From positions 113,827-177,826 of the forward strand of contig JAGFNW010000012.1 of NCBI GenBank assembly GCA_017592665.1: DNA of 64,000 nt. Direction: 5' to 3'. A program made the position numbers and the translations under genes. Below are positions 52,190 to 60,266 of this stretch, piece by piece. The notes beneath the pieces were generated by a model that was not told the DNA's origin, ran no database searches, and was given only the letters and a program-made list of their open reading frames with translations. This DNA is from Streptosporangiaceae bacterium NEAU-GS5. Its GTDB lineage: Bacteria > Actinomycetota > Actinomycetes > Streptosporangiales > Streptosporangiaceae. Within the stretch, counting starts at the first letter, position 1; every line of letters begins with the position of its first letter.

Positions 52190-52583
52190 ATGGAATCCAG
52201 GTCCCTTCCCGAGATGTCCGCGACCGTACGACTCAGCGACCCGGATGTGACCGAGGAGCGACTCGACGAACTGACCGCCGCCGTCCGGGAAGAGCTGTTA
52301 AGTGGCCCCCGTTTCCGGCGTTTCGCCATTAAGGTCGGAAAACGCGCCGGATGGCACACGAGCGGTCGACGGGGTCTTGCTCGGCGAACTGACCGTGGTG
52401 CTCGTTTCGTCGGCGACCGCGCTTCGCGCCGTCATCGACGTGATCAAGACCTGGCGGGATCGCCGGAGCCCGAGAAGCGTCGAAATCCAGATCGGCGATG
52501 CGATTCTCAAGCTCGATGACGCTTCCGAGGCGCAGCAAGAACAGCTGGTGGCGGGCTTCCTCAAGAAACTCGGGTGGGATTGA
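52190..52583 (+). pseudogene. EACC1-like adaptor, apparently frameshifted
   Basis: The first half, read from ATG 52190, gives MSATVRLSDPDVTEERLDELTAAVREELLS. The second half lies in the next frame, from about 52304: ENAPDGTRAVDGVLLGELTV, then LRAVIDVIKTWRDRRSPRSV and EIQIGDAILKLDDASEAQQE to stop 52583. Joined with a +1 shift in the GGCCCCC run at 52304-52310, the two halves fit the effector-associated constant component (EACC1) that precedes caspase-like effectors in actinobacterial conflict systems. Either one C was inserted (mutation, phase variation or sequencing error), or only the 3' part is made from GTG 52302. The family match is from memory of its pattern. Confidence 0.6.
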
Positions 52584-52584
52584 C

Positions 52585-54597
52585 ATGCCGGATCGCCGGC
52601 GGGCGCTGCTGGTCGCCGTCAACGAATACGACGACGATCGGCTGCCCAAACTGGGCTCCCCCGTCGAGGACGCCACCGCGCTTTCCCGCGTGCTCGGCGA
52701 CGAATCCGTGGGCGGATTCGAGGTCGAGATCCTCGCCGACGAAAACCACTGGGTCATCACCGAGCGGGTCGAGCAGTTACTTGCCGAAAGCCGCCGCGAC
52801 GACGTCGTTCTGCTGCATTTCGGCTGCCACGGTTTGAAGGACGACAGCGGCGGGCTATATCTTGCCGCGCGGAACACCCGATCGCGGCGCCTCATGGCGA
52901 CCGGCATCGACAGCACCATGCTGATGCGAATGATGCGGGCCAGCCCCGCGAGCAGCGTCGTTCTCCTGCTGGACTGCTGCTTCGGCGGCGCGTTCGCGCG
53001 GGGAATGGTCATGCGCGCCGCCGACGGCCTCGGTTCGGGGGACGCCGACCGAAACCACGACGGCCTGGTCTCCCTGAACGAACTGTTCGACTACGTCAGG
53101 GAGCGCGTCCGCGCCGAGTCGCCCAATCAGACACCGCGTAAATGGGAATTCGAGGTCAGCGGCGATCTGTATGTCGCGCGCAGCCCGCGGCACCGCGTCA
53201 CAGTGGGCGATCTGCCCGGCGAGGTGCAGGGACTGCTGCGGAGCGCCGACCCCAATTTCCGTACGCTCGGGGTCGACTATCTGGCGAAGCTGGCCGCGGC
53301 GGCCGACCTGCCGCGAGCGGCGGCGGCTCGGCGGATGCTGGTCGACCTGGCGGACGACGACAGCCGGCGCGTCTCGGAGGCCGCGGCCCAGGCGCTCGAT
53401 CGGACGCGGCTCCAGCCGGCGCAGTCGAAAGTGGATCTCGGATTGGCACGGCAGGGGTCGAGGGGCGAGCCGGTCGTCATCGGCCTCGGTGACGTCCCAC
53501 TGGCCCAGTGGTCGTCGGTGCGAGCCGATCCCGGCCTCCGGGCATGGATCAACGACGGCGGCGGCCTGTCGATCAGGGCCGACCCGGTCGCCCCTGGTTC
53601 GATCGCCGGGGCCGTGCGGCTGAGCGGTCCGGCGGGGGACGCGACGGTCGACGTGACCGGGTGGGCGCTGCCCGATCCCCGGCGGCTGCTGGACGAGGCC
53701 GTCCAGCCGGCGCGGACGATCGTCGGCGCTCCCCTGAGCGAGGCGCTGGCGCTGACCGCCGCCGCCTTCACGTACGGCGAGCTGGGCGATTCCCAGCAGG
53801 CGAGCAAGGCGCTCGCCTGGATGCCGGACGTGCTGCGCGCGATCACCGATCATTCTCGGCGCGCGATCGCCACGGCCGCCTACGCCTGGACGCTCGACCG
53901 GCTGGGTCAGGCGGACGCCGCTCGCCGCTGGACGGATCAGGCCCTGGCGTCGCTTCCGCCTGACATCGGCGACCCTCCCGAGATCGACGCGACGACGGCC
54001 GGCCTGATCGTGAATCTCGTGGCCGTGCACCTCGGGGACCCCGCCAAGGTGGCCGCCGTCCTGCAGAACGCCGCGACGCTCGTGAAGATCTACTCGGACG
54101 AGCAGGTGCCCGAGGTCGCGATCGGGCTGGCGGCCGTGGCCTGGGTGGCGGCGAGCGCGGGCTACGACGCTCAGGCCACGTCGATGCTGGACGAGCTGGA
54201 GCAGATCAAGGGAACCGCGGACGACGTGGTGTTCGTCCGGGCCGCCGCGGCGTGGGTGCGGATCCGGCTGTCCGACCCTGAGCAGGCGCTACGACTACTC
54301 GACAGCGTTGAGGACGCCGCCAGGGCCGTCACGCACGTCGAGGACCGCGGCCTGGATCTCGCGATCCTCGGCTGGGTCGCCGGCCAGGCGGGAGACCTGG
54401 CCAGGGGCCGGGCGTTCCTGAGCGACGCGCTTCTCGCGGCGGCCTGGATCAGCCATCTCGGCGGAAACCGGCCGTCCCCGCCCTGGGCAGACGTCATCGG
54501 CCTGCTGGTCCCCAACGGGCCGAGAACCGATCGCACCACCACATTTCTCGGCGTTTGGACGTGGCTGTGCCGCCAGATCCTCCCCCGCCCGGCCTGA
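52585..54597 (+). CDS. Caspase-like peptidase with helical-repeat C-terminus
   Basis: Protein of 670 residues. The N-terminal 220 residues are a caspase (C14) domain: RRALLVAVNEYDDDRLPKL, catalytic His about 82 in LHFGCHGLKD, and catalytic Cys about 132 in VVLLLDCCFGGAF. A HEAT/TPR-like helical part (about 220-290) follows, then a beta segment to about 385 and TPR-like helices to the end (AFTYGELGDSQQASKALAW). Bacterial caspase homologues of this shape act in immunity or programmed death when an adaptor recruits them. It starts 1 base after the EACC1-like stop, RBS GGGTGGGA, so the two genes form a unit. It is divergent from TcA. Confidence 0.88.
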   Translation: MPDRRRALLVAVNEYDDDRLPKLGSPVEDATALSRVLGDESVGGFEVEILADENHWVITERVEQLLAESRRDDVVLLHFGCHGLKDDSGGLYLAARNTRSRRLMATGIDSTMLMRMMRASPASSVVLLLDCCFGGAFARGMVMRAADGLGSGDADRNHDGLVSLNELFDYVRERVRAESPNQTPRKWEFEVSGDLYVARSPRHRVTVGDLPGEVQGLLRSADPNFRTLGVDYLAKLAAAADLPRAAAARRMLVDLADDDSRRVSEAAAQALDRTRLQPAQSKVDLGLARQGSRGEPVVIGLGDVPLAQWSSVRADPGLRAWINDGGGLSIRADPVAPGSIAGAVRLSGPAGDATVDVTGWALPDPRRLLDEAVQPARTIVGAPLSEALALTAAAFTYGELGDSQQASKALAWMPDVLRAITDHSRRAIATAAYAWTLDRLGQADAARRWTDQALASLPPDIGDPPEIDATTAGLIVNLVAVHLGDPAKVAAVLQNAATLVKIYSDEQVPEVAIGLAAVAWVAASAGYDAQATSMLDELEQIKGTADDVVFVRAAAAWVRIRLSDPEQALRLLDSVEDAARAVTHVEDRGLDLAILGWVAGQAGDLARGRAFLSDALLAAAWISHLGGNRPSPPWADVIGLLVPNGPRTDRTTTFLGVWTWLCRQILPRPA

Positions 54598-54600
54598 TTC

Positions 54601-55230
54601 CTACGGCCGGCTCCCGAAATCGGCGCGCATCACGACCCGGCGCGCCGTGGGGCGGCTGACCTCGACGAATCCGGCATCGGCGAAAACGCTCCGGCTGCCG
54701 ACGAACAATTCGCCCCACGACATTTCCTGCCCCGGCCGCAGCACGATCGGATAACCCTCGACGGCGCGGGCGCCGCGGTCCCGGGCGAATTCGAGCGCGG
54801 CGCGGGCGAGCGCCCGGCTGACGCCCCGGCGCCGGAAGCCCACCCGCGTGACGAAGCAGGTCACCGCCCACACACCGGTGTCGGCCCGGTCTTCGTCACG
54901 GCCGGTCCATGGGATGCGCATGCGCATCACGCGCACATATTCCAGACGCGGTTCGACCGCGCACCAACCGGCCGGCTCACCGTCGAGATAAGCGACCAGA
55001 CCGGCCGTGGAATCGCTTTCCGGGTGGCCGCAGTTGACCTGGTCACGGAGCCGGCGGGCACGCTCGTCGGAGCCTGTCGACCGCCATTCTGAATTGGCGA
55101 GCTTGAAATACTGGCACTGACACCAGGACGCGTCGCCGCGCGTTCCGAAAATGGCCTGGAGATCGTCCCAGCTCGCCTCGTTGGCCGGGACGACGCGTAC
55201 AGCGCCGCCCGCCGTCGCATCCGCCGCCAT
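54601..55230 (-). CDS. GNAT family N-acetyltransferase
   Basis: Acetyltransferase of 209 residues with GNAT strands and the acetyl-CoA loop VGFRRRGVSRALARAALEFA (about 132-150), followed by GARAVEGYPI and FADAGFVEV. The N-terminus has the W-C-Q-C-Q-Y motif typical of a clade of actinomycete GNATs (GDASWCQCQYF). The substrate is unknown. ATG 55230 lacks a ribosome site; TAGCGT ends 8 bases upstream, so it is possibly leaderless. It shares a 122-bp divergent region with the sigma factor gene. Confidence 0.85.
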   Translation of the reverse strand: MAADATAGGAVRVVPANEASWDDLQAIFGTRGDASWCQCQYFKLANSEWRSTGSDERARRLRDQVNCGHPESDSTAGLVAYLDGEPAGWCAVEPRLEYVRVMRMRIPWTGRDEDRADTGVWAVTCFVTRVGFRRRGVSRALARAALEFARDRGARAVEGYPIVLRPGQEMSWGELFVGSRSVFADAGFVEVSRPTARRVVMRADFGSRP

Positions 55231-55317
55231 GGGCGAACACGCTACCCCTGGAACACCCTGGAACGGGCGGCGAACGCGCATGTCGCGGCCGTGCGCGAGC
55301 GCGACGGGGAGACGGGA

Positions 55318-55344
55318 TGTCACATCCGGCATCCGGGGCGAGTC
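55318..55344 (+). promoter_or_regulatory. ECF41-type promoter of the sigma factor gene
   Basis: TGTCACA at 55318-55324, then 16 bases and AGTC at 55341-55344. TGTCACA is the -35 reported for ECF41 sigma factors; their -10 is CGTC, so the -10 here matches 3 of 4. It lies just upstream of ATG 55353, which suggests autoregulation and a nearly leaderless mRNA. Confidence 0.55.
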
Positions 55345-55352
55345 TATTGGTC

Positions 55353-56213
55353 ATGGACGAGCACGACGACTGGCTGGCACAGCGATTTCAGCAGCACAGG
55401 CCGCGGCTGCGCGCCGTCGCGTACCGGATGCTCGGCTCGACGGCCGAAGCCGACGATGCCGTGCAGGAGACGTGGATCCGGCTCAGCCGATCCGACGCCG
55501 GCGAGATCGACAACCTGGAGGCCTGGCTCGTCACCGCGGTCGGGCGGGTGGCGCTCAACATGCTCCGCTCACGCGCGACCCGGCGCGAGGAGCCGTTCGA
55601 CGAGCGGCTGCCGGATCCGGTCGTCGAACGCGTCAACGGCCCCGACCCCGAGCGCGAGGCGCTGCTCGCCGACTCGGTCGGCCTCGCGCTGCTGGTCGTG
55701 CTCGAAACGCTGACCCCGGCGGAACGGCTCGCCTACGTCCTGCACGACATGTTCTCGGTGCCGTTCGACGAGATCGGCGGCATCCTCAGCCGCTCGCCCG
55801 ACGCGGCGCGCCAGCTCGCCAGCCGCGGCCGGCGGCGCATCCGCGACGCCGACACGACCCGCGACGCCGACCCGGCCACGCAGCGCGAGGTCGTCACGGC
55901 CTTCCTCGCCGCCGCCCGCGACGGCGACTTCGACGCGCTCGTCGCCGTGCTCGATCCGCAGATCGTGATACGCGAGGACACCGGCACCGGGATCCTCAAC
56001 GAGGTTCGCGGCGCGGAGAACGTGGCCCGCAGGGCGTCGTCCTTCTCGCATCTCGAGGCGCGGCTCGCGCTGGTCGACGGGGCGGTCGGCTGGATCTCGC
56101 ATCAGGGCGGGGAGGTCTTCGCGGTCGCCTCCGTCACCGTACGCCGGGGGCGTATCGCGGCCATGGACATCCTGCGTGACCCGGGCCGCCTGGCCCGCCT
56201 CGGGGTATCGTGA
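55353..56213 (+). CDS. ECF sigma factor, SigJ/ECF41 type with SnoaL-like tail
   Basis: Sigma factor of 286 residues. Region 2 is about 10-80 (RLRAVAYRMLGSTAEADDAVQETWIRL); region 4 is about 105-160 (LETLTPAERLAYVLHDMFSVPFDEIGGIL). A SnoaL-like C-terminal domain of about 115 residues (TAFLAAARDGDFDALVAVLDPQIVI) replaces an anti-sigma factor as the internal control element in the ECF41 group. The partner usually encoded nearby in ECF41 loci is a carboxymuconolactone decarboxylase or oxidoreductase. The NmrA-type gene 1.6 kb away could be a target but is not adjacent. Confidence 0.9.
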   Translation: MDEHDDWLAQRFQQHRPRLRAVAYRMLGSTAEADDAVQETWIRLSRSDAGEIDNLEAWLVTAVGRVALNMLRSRATRREEPFDERLPDPVVERVNGPDPEREALLADSVGLALLVVLETLTPAERLAYVLHDMFSVPFDEIGGILSRSPDAARQLASRGRRRIRDADTTRDADPATQREVVTAFLAAARDGDFDALVAVLDPQIVIREDTGTGILNEVRGAENVARRASSFSHLEARLALVDGAVGWISHQGGEVFAVASVTVRRGRIAAMDILRDPGRLARLGVS

Positions 56214-56219
56214 GCGCTC

Positions 56220-57098
56220 GTGACTTCCGCCCAGGAACGCTCCGCGGACGAGATCGTGAGCGAATACCAGTACTACGAGTTCGCGGCCATCGACCGGCCG
56301 CTGACCGAGCAAGAGCAGGCCGAGGTCCGCGCCCTGTCCACATGGGCGCAGATCACCGCGACCGGCTTCGTCGACGAATACGAGTCGGGCGACTTCAAGG
56401 GTGATCCCGGGTCGCTGATGGAGCGCTTCTACGACGTCCACCTCTACTGCTCCGGTTGGGGCACCCGCCGCATCATGCTGCGGCTGCCGCAGGCGCTGCT
56501 GGATCCGGAGCTGGTGGAGCAGTACGACGTCGACGACCACGTCACCTTCTGGACCGCGCAGGACCACGTCATCATCGAGCTGACCAGCGACGAAGAGGGC
56601 GAGCACGGCGACCGCGACAAAGACCTGCCGGCCATCGCCGGAATCCGCGCCGAGCTCGCCGCCGGAGACCTCCGCCCGCTCTACCTGGCCTGGCTGTCGG
56701 CCTACGGAAGCTGGGAGCGCGACGAGGACGCCTTCGACTACGCCGACGAGGAGGAGCTGGAGCCGCCGGTCCCGGCCGGGCTCGGCGCGCTGACCCCGTC
56801 CCAGCAGGCGCTGGCGCGTTTCCTGCGCCTGGACGCCGCGTTGCTCGACGTCGCGGCGCAGGTGTCGGCCGCGCGCGGAAGTCAGGCGGATCTCGGCACC
56901 TGGCTGAGCCGCCTCGACGCGGCGCGCAAGGACGCGCTGTTGGCGCGGGTCGCCGAGGGCTTCGGCGATCAGGTGCGGCTCGAGCTGCTCCGCGGGCTCC
57001 GCGACTCGGCCGACGTCCCGGCCGAACCGACGCGGACCGTCGCCGAGCTGCTCGACGCCGCGGCGGCCCGGCGCCACGCCCTCGCACGCGCGAACTGA
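56220..57098 (+). CDS. Conserved hypothetical protein (EYQYYEF type)
   Basis: Soluble acidic protein of 292 residues, GTG 56220, starting 6 bases after the sigma factor stop and so probably in its operon. A helical N-terminus with EYQYYEFAAIDRPLTEQEQAEV recurs in actinomycete proteins of unknown function as I recall. The second half is long helices (LARFLRLDAALLDVAAQVSAA, TWLSRLDAARKDALLARVAEG). No catalytic motif is seen. Confidence 0.75.
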   Translation: MTSAQERSADEIVSEYQYYEFAAIDRPLTEQEQAEVRALSTWAQITATGFVDEYESGDFKGDPGSLMERFYDVHLYCSGWGTRRIMLRLPQALLDPELVEQYDVDDHVTFWTAQDHVIIELTSDEEGEHGDRDKDLPAIAGIRAELAAGDLRPLYLAWLSAYGSWERDEDAFDYADEEELEPPVPAGLGALTPSQQALARFLRLDAALLDVAAQVSAARGSQADLGTWLSRLDAARKDALLARVAEGFGDQVRLELLRGLRDSADVPAEPTRTVAELLDAAAARRHALARAN

Positions 57099-57149
57099 TC
57101 ACTGATCCACACGGTCCGATTTCCGGGAGGACATCTGCCGAGCGAACCT

Positions 57150-57560
57150 GTGACGGGTATCTGGGGTCTGGGCATCCCCCGCAGACCGTTATCCCCGGAC
57201 GAGCGGCCGCCTCGAAGCCGCGGAGCCCGTACGGCGATCGCCACCGCGCTGTGGGTGGGTCTTCTACCGCTGCCGTGCGCCGCGGCTTACACGATCGGGC
57301 ACACGTCCGCCGTGGGAAACGACCTCACCTCGGCGATTGTCGCGCTCGCCGTGTTCCTGACGCCCTACGCGGTCGTCAGCACGGCTCTCGCGGACAACGT
57401 CTCGCTGAACAAACGCGACATGTTCGTCAAGCGGACGAACTGGATGTGGCGCGCCGCTTACCTGCCCTATCGGGACTGGCCGCCGCTGTCCGATGAGATC
57501 GGCCGCTGGACGCGGATCGACATCCCGGGAAGCGACCTCCGGGTGTTCCGCCGCGTTTAG
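57150..57560 (+). CDS. Small membrane protein, unknown
   Basis: Protein of 136 residues with two hydrophobic segments (about 28-48, ATALWVGLLPLPCAAAYTI, and 58-80, LTSAIVALAVFLTPYAVVST). The C-terminal cytoplasmic or external tail is rich in Arg and Trp (RTNWMWRAAYLPYRDWPPL). GTG 57150 is tentative; no strong ribosome site is seen. The family is not recognised. The stop overlaps the convergent small gene by 3 bp. Confidence 0.6.
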   Translation: MTGIWGLGIPRRPLSPDERPPRSRGARTAIATALWVGLLPLPCAAAYTIGHTSAVGNDLTSAIVALAVFLTPYAVVSTALADNVSLNKRDMFVKRTNWMWRAAYLPYRDWPPLSDEIGRWTRIDIPGSDLRVFRRV

Positions 57561-57766
57561 CGGTGGTGGTCCAGCGCCTCGACGGCGCCGAGGAGGGCGC
57601 GCAGGCCCACCTCGTCACGCTCGACGTCGGTCGGATCGAACAGCCATTCGGTGACCGGGAGGCTCAGCAGCTCCTCCCGATGGCTCGACGCGACCATGGC
57701 CAGCTCGGCCTCGACTTCGACCTCGAGCGCGTGGATCGAGACCCTGCGTCTGCTGGAAATGCCCAT
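57557..57766 (-). CDS. Small hypothetical protein (69 residues)
   Basis: Acidic protein of 69 residues with an Arg-rich start (MGISSRRRV) and helical, Glu-rich body (EVEVEAELAMVASSHREELL), ending DHHR. The start is supported by AAGGAGG 5 bases upstream of ATG 57766. It follows the NmrA-type gene by 10 bp on the same strand, so the two are an operon. Function is unknown; an adaptor or small regulator is possible. Confidence 0.65.
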   Translation of the reverse strand: MGISSRRRVSIHALEVEVEAELAMVASSHREELLSLPVTEWLFDPTDVERDEVGLRALLGAVEALDHHR

Positions 57767-57776
57767 GATCCTCCTT

Positions 57777-58517
57777 CTACTGGCTCCGCCACTCGGCGTA
57801 GGTGATCTTGCCGAGGGTGGCGCCGCCCAGTGGCACCAGCGACCGCTCGTCCACTTCGGATCCGAAATACTTGGCGTGCGGGTCCGTGACCACCTCACGC
57901 GCGTCCCCCATGGCGGCGAGGGCGTCGCGGAAGAACTCGTCCATCTGATACTGGTCCGGCCCGGCGATCTCCAGCCTGCCGTTCAGCGGCGCTCCGGCCG
58001 CGGCGTCGGCGACCGCCTGGGCGACGTCCTCGCTCGCCATGGGCTGGAAGCGCACGGGCGCGATCCAGACCTTCCCGTCGACTGTGGCCTCGTCGGCGAT
58101 GCCCCGTACGAACTCGAAGAACTGGGTCGCGTGCACCAGCGAGAACGGGATCGTGGACTTCTCGATCAGCTGCTCCTGAGCGATCTTCGCGCGGAAGTAG
58201 CCGTTCTCCGGGAGCCGCTCGGTGCCGACGATCGACAGGGCGACGTGGTGGCCCACGCCGGCGTCCGCTTCGGCGGCGAGCACGTTGCGTGTGGAGGTCT
58301 CGAAGAACTCCATGACCGCGCTCGGCTCGAACGACGGCGAGTTGGACACGTCGACCACCACGGACGCCCCGGTCAGGGCCTCGGCCAGGCCTTCGCCGGT
58401 GAGGGTGTTGACGCCCGTGTTCGGCGAGGCCGCCACCGCCTCATGGCCCTGCGCCTTGAGCTTGGCCACGACCTTCGACCCGATGAGCCCGGTGCCGCCG
58501 ATAACCACGATCTTCAT
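57777..58517 (-). CDS. NmrA-type NAD(P)-binding protein (atypical SDR)
   Basis: Protein of 246 residues with the Rossmann start IVVIGGTGLIGSKVVAKL (G-x-x-G-x-x-G), VVVDVSNSPSFEPSAVMEFF and FSLVHATQFFEFV. The catalytic Tyr-x3-Lys of classical SDRs is replaced by YFRAKIAQEQLI, as in atypical SDR/NmrA members. It probably acts as an NADPH-dependent reductase or redox sensor. AGGAAGG lies before ATG 58517; the 15-codon longer form is rejected. Confidence 0.88.
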   Translation of the reverse strand: MKIVVIGGTGLIGSKVVAKLKAQGHEAVAASPNTGVNTLTGEGLAEALTGASVVVDVSNSPSFEPSAVMEFFETSTRNVLAAEADAGVGHHVALSIVGTERLPENGYFRAKIAQEQLIEKSTIPFSLVHATQFFEFVRGIADEATVDGKVWIAPVRFQPMASEDVAQAVADAAAGAPLNGRLEIAGPDQYQMDEFFRDALAAMGDAREVVTDPHAKYFGSEVDERSLVPLGGATLGKITYAEWRSQ

Positions 58518-58760
58518 GACAAGCCTTCCTGTACGCCGGGGGCTTGGTTCCCACCCGGTCACCAGCTAAGACCGGACACGCTTACGGCTTGTGACAGTGC
58601 GCCGAAAAACTTGGCAAAACCCGGCGCGCCGCTGCTCAGAGCGCCGTCACCGGGCCATGCGCGGTCGCCGGGCAGACCGCCTGAGCGACCACCAAAACGC
58701 CGTGGGCGATGGTGGATCCGACGCCGGCCGGCTCGTCGTTGCCCGTTCAATCGCTTCCGG

Positions 58761-59042
58761 TCAGAGGTCGGGAGCCCTGTCCGCGATCCAGTAGGCCCAG
58801 ATGGCGCAGGTATGGGCGGTCGCCGCGGCCTTGCGCGCGGCCTCGGCCTTGCCGCGGAACCTCTGTCGGTGCGGGCCGCCACGGGCGGCCAGCGTCTCGT
58901 ACGTCTCCGCGGTCTCCTCTTCCGTGAGCGCCACCCGTTCGTGGGCCTCGGCCAGTGCGACCGCCATCCGGCGGCTGCGCAGGACCTGCCTGGCGAGCTG
59001 CTCCCTGATGACGTCGGAGGGAAGCCTTCCGTCGTCGTTCAT
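58761..59042 (-). CDS. Hypothetical small helical protein
   Basis: Protein of 93 residues, almost wholly helical and Ala/Arg/Glu-rich (SDVIREQLARQVLRSRRMAVALAEAHERV). The second half, GKAEAARKAAATAHTCAIWAYWIAD, may be a coiled coil. It starts at ATG 59042; TTG 59051 is in frame. Not recognised. The 243 bp between it and the NmrA-type gene hold nothing I can identify. Confidence 0.55.
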   Translation of the reverse strand: MNDDGRLPSDVIREQLARQVLRSRRMAVALAEAHERVALTEEETAETYETLAARGGPHRQRFRGKAEAARKAAATAHTCAIWAYWIADRAPDL

Positions 59043-59078
59043 AGCGCTCAACTGCCCATAAAGGGACGAAACACACGA

Positions 59079-59546
59079 TCAGCCGAAGACGTCGATCGGG
59101 GTGAGGCAGTCGGCCGGATCCTGCGCGTGGCGAGCGAGCCGGCACAGGTCGAGACGGAGCATGTCGACGTCGTGCCGGATGAGGTGGATGGGGATCGAGG
59201 CGGCCGGCCGGCACAGAAGCCACGGCCCGGACGCCCCCCAGCCGCCGCCGATCTCGTGCCAGCGGATGCGCGCGTACACGCAGTCTTTCCCCACCGACGG
59301 ATCCACATCGCTCAACGTGCCGATGACCTCGACGCGGTCGGTGGTCGCGCTGGTGTAGTGCGCGATGACGTGCCCCGAGGTCGTCGCCAGACGGCTCGTG
59401 GACCGCGCCGAGGCCCAGCTCGCGTGCGTGTCGACGGTTTCCGCCAATGGATGCGGAGATGCGGCGGCCGGCCCGGCCGCCGAGAGCCCGATGAAAACAG
59501 TGATTAATGCTGTGCGAAGCCCGCGCAGCGTTCTGTTGCGGTTAAT
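59079..59546 (-). CDS. Secreted protein, unknown, possible ATT start
   Basis: Secreted protein of about 155 residues. A typical signal peptide NRNRTLRGLRTALITVFIG, then AAA-S, directly follows an ATT codon at 59546, which has GGGGAGG 5 bases upstream. In-frame ATG 59609 and GTG 59570 have no ribosome site and would give an unusually long basic region before the hydrophobic core. The mature part has four Cys (DCVYARIRW, LLCRPA, DLCRLA, ADCLTP), probably two disulfides, and no known domain. The coordinates use ATT; the longer forms end at 59570 or 59609. Confidence 0.6.
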   Translation of the reverse strand: MNRNRTLRGLRTALITVFIGLSAAGPAAASPHPLAETVDTHASWASARSTSRLATTSGHVIAHYTSATTDRVEVIGTLSDVDPSVGKDCVYARIRWHEIGGGWGASGPWLLCRPAASIPIHLIRHDVDMLRLDLCRLARHAQDPADCLTPIDVFG

Positions 59547-59684
59547 GGTGTCCTCCCCTATGAACGGCACCAGTCTGCGCGGGCCCACGCTGGGATCGGT
59601 ATTAGCCATTGTGCGTATGGCCCGGGCGGACGTCGCCGCGGTCGAATGGAGAGCCGCAGGAGGGACCGTTCGAGGGGGTGGAGC

Positions 59685-60266
59685 ATGCGCGCGCGGCGGT
59701 CGCCGTCGCCCACGACGCCCCCGCCTGCCAAACCACGCCCGCCGGAAGTGGTGACACCGCCATCGTCGAAGGTCAAGGGGACCATCCCACACGGCGTGGC
59801 GCCGACCGTGGGAGAAACGCAAGCCGCCAAGCCGGCCGATAGCGCCGCGACAATGGACCACACGTCCGCCGAGCAATCCAGCCGCGGCGTCCACTGCCGC
59901 TCGTCCGAGGTCGACGTCCCCTATCAGGGCCGCGATCTCGACATGGATTGCGTCAATCACGAATACTCCGGCGAAGAACTCGTCAACGAGGCCGGGAAAG
60001 GCCTCATCGGCGACCACCCCGAACGCACGGTGAATCCGATCTGGCGGCGGGCGAATGGCGACAAGACTCCGACCTACGATTACTGCCGCCGGCAATTGGA
60101 CGGCGGCACGACCCCGCCGGACGACTTCATGGCCACCAAGCCCGGCGACGCGCTGTGCCTGCTGACGAACATGGGCAGAGTGGCCTACGTCCGGGTCATC
60201 CGGGTCACCGACAACGCCACCTGGGTCTCCTTCATCGTCTGGCGTTCCGATCAAGACCCGGCCTGA
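59685..60266 (+). CDS. Hypothetical protein with Pro-rich N-terminus
   Basis: Protein of 193 residues. The first 55 are Arg then Pro/Thr-rich and disordered (PSPTTPPPAKPRPPEVV). The rest is a compact domain with four Cys (GVHCRSSEVD, DMDCVNHEY, YDYCRRQL, DALCLLTN). GDALCLLTNMGRVAYVRVI and VTDNATWVSFIVW form strands often seen in proteins next to serine/threonine kinases or in secreted adaptors. AGGGGG is 6 bases before ATG 59685, preferred over ATG 59646. The tail overlaps the convergent glycosyltransferase gene by 16 bp. Confidence 0.65.
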   Translation: MRARRSPSPTTPPPAKPRPPEVVTPPSSKVKGTIPHGVAPTVGETQAAKPADSAATMDHTSAEQSSRGVHCRSSEVDVPYQGRDLDMDCVNHEYSGEELVNEAGKGLIGDHPERTVNPIWRRANGDKTPTYDYCRRQLDGGTTPPDDFMATKPGDALCLLTNMGRVAYVRVIRVTDNATWVSFIVWRSDQDPA

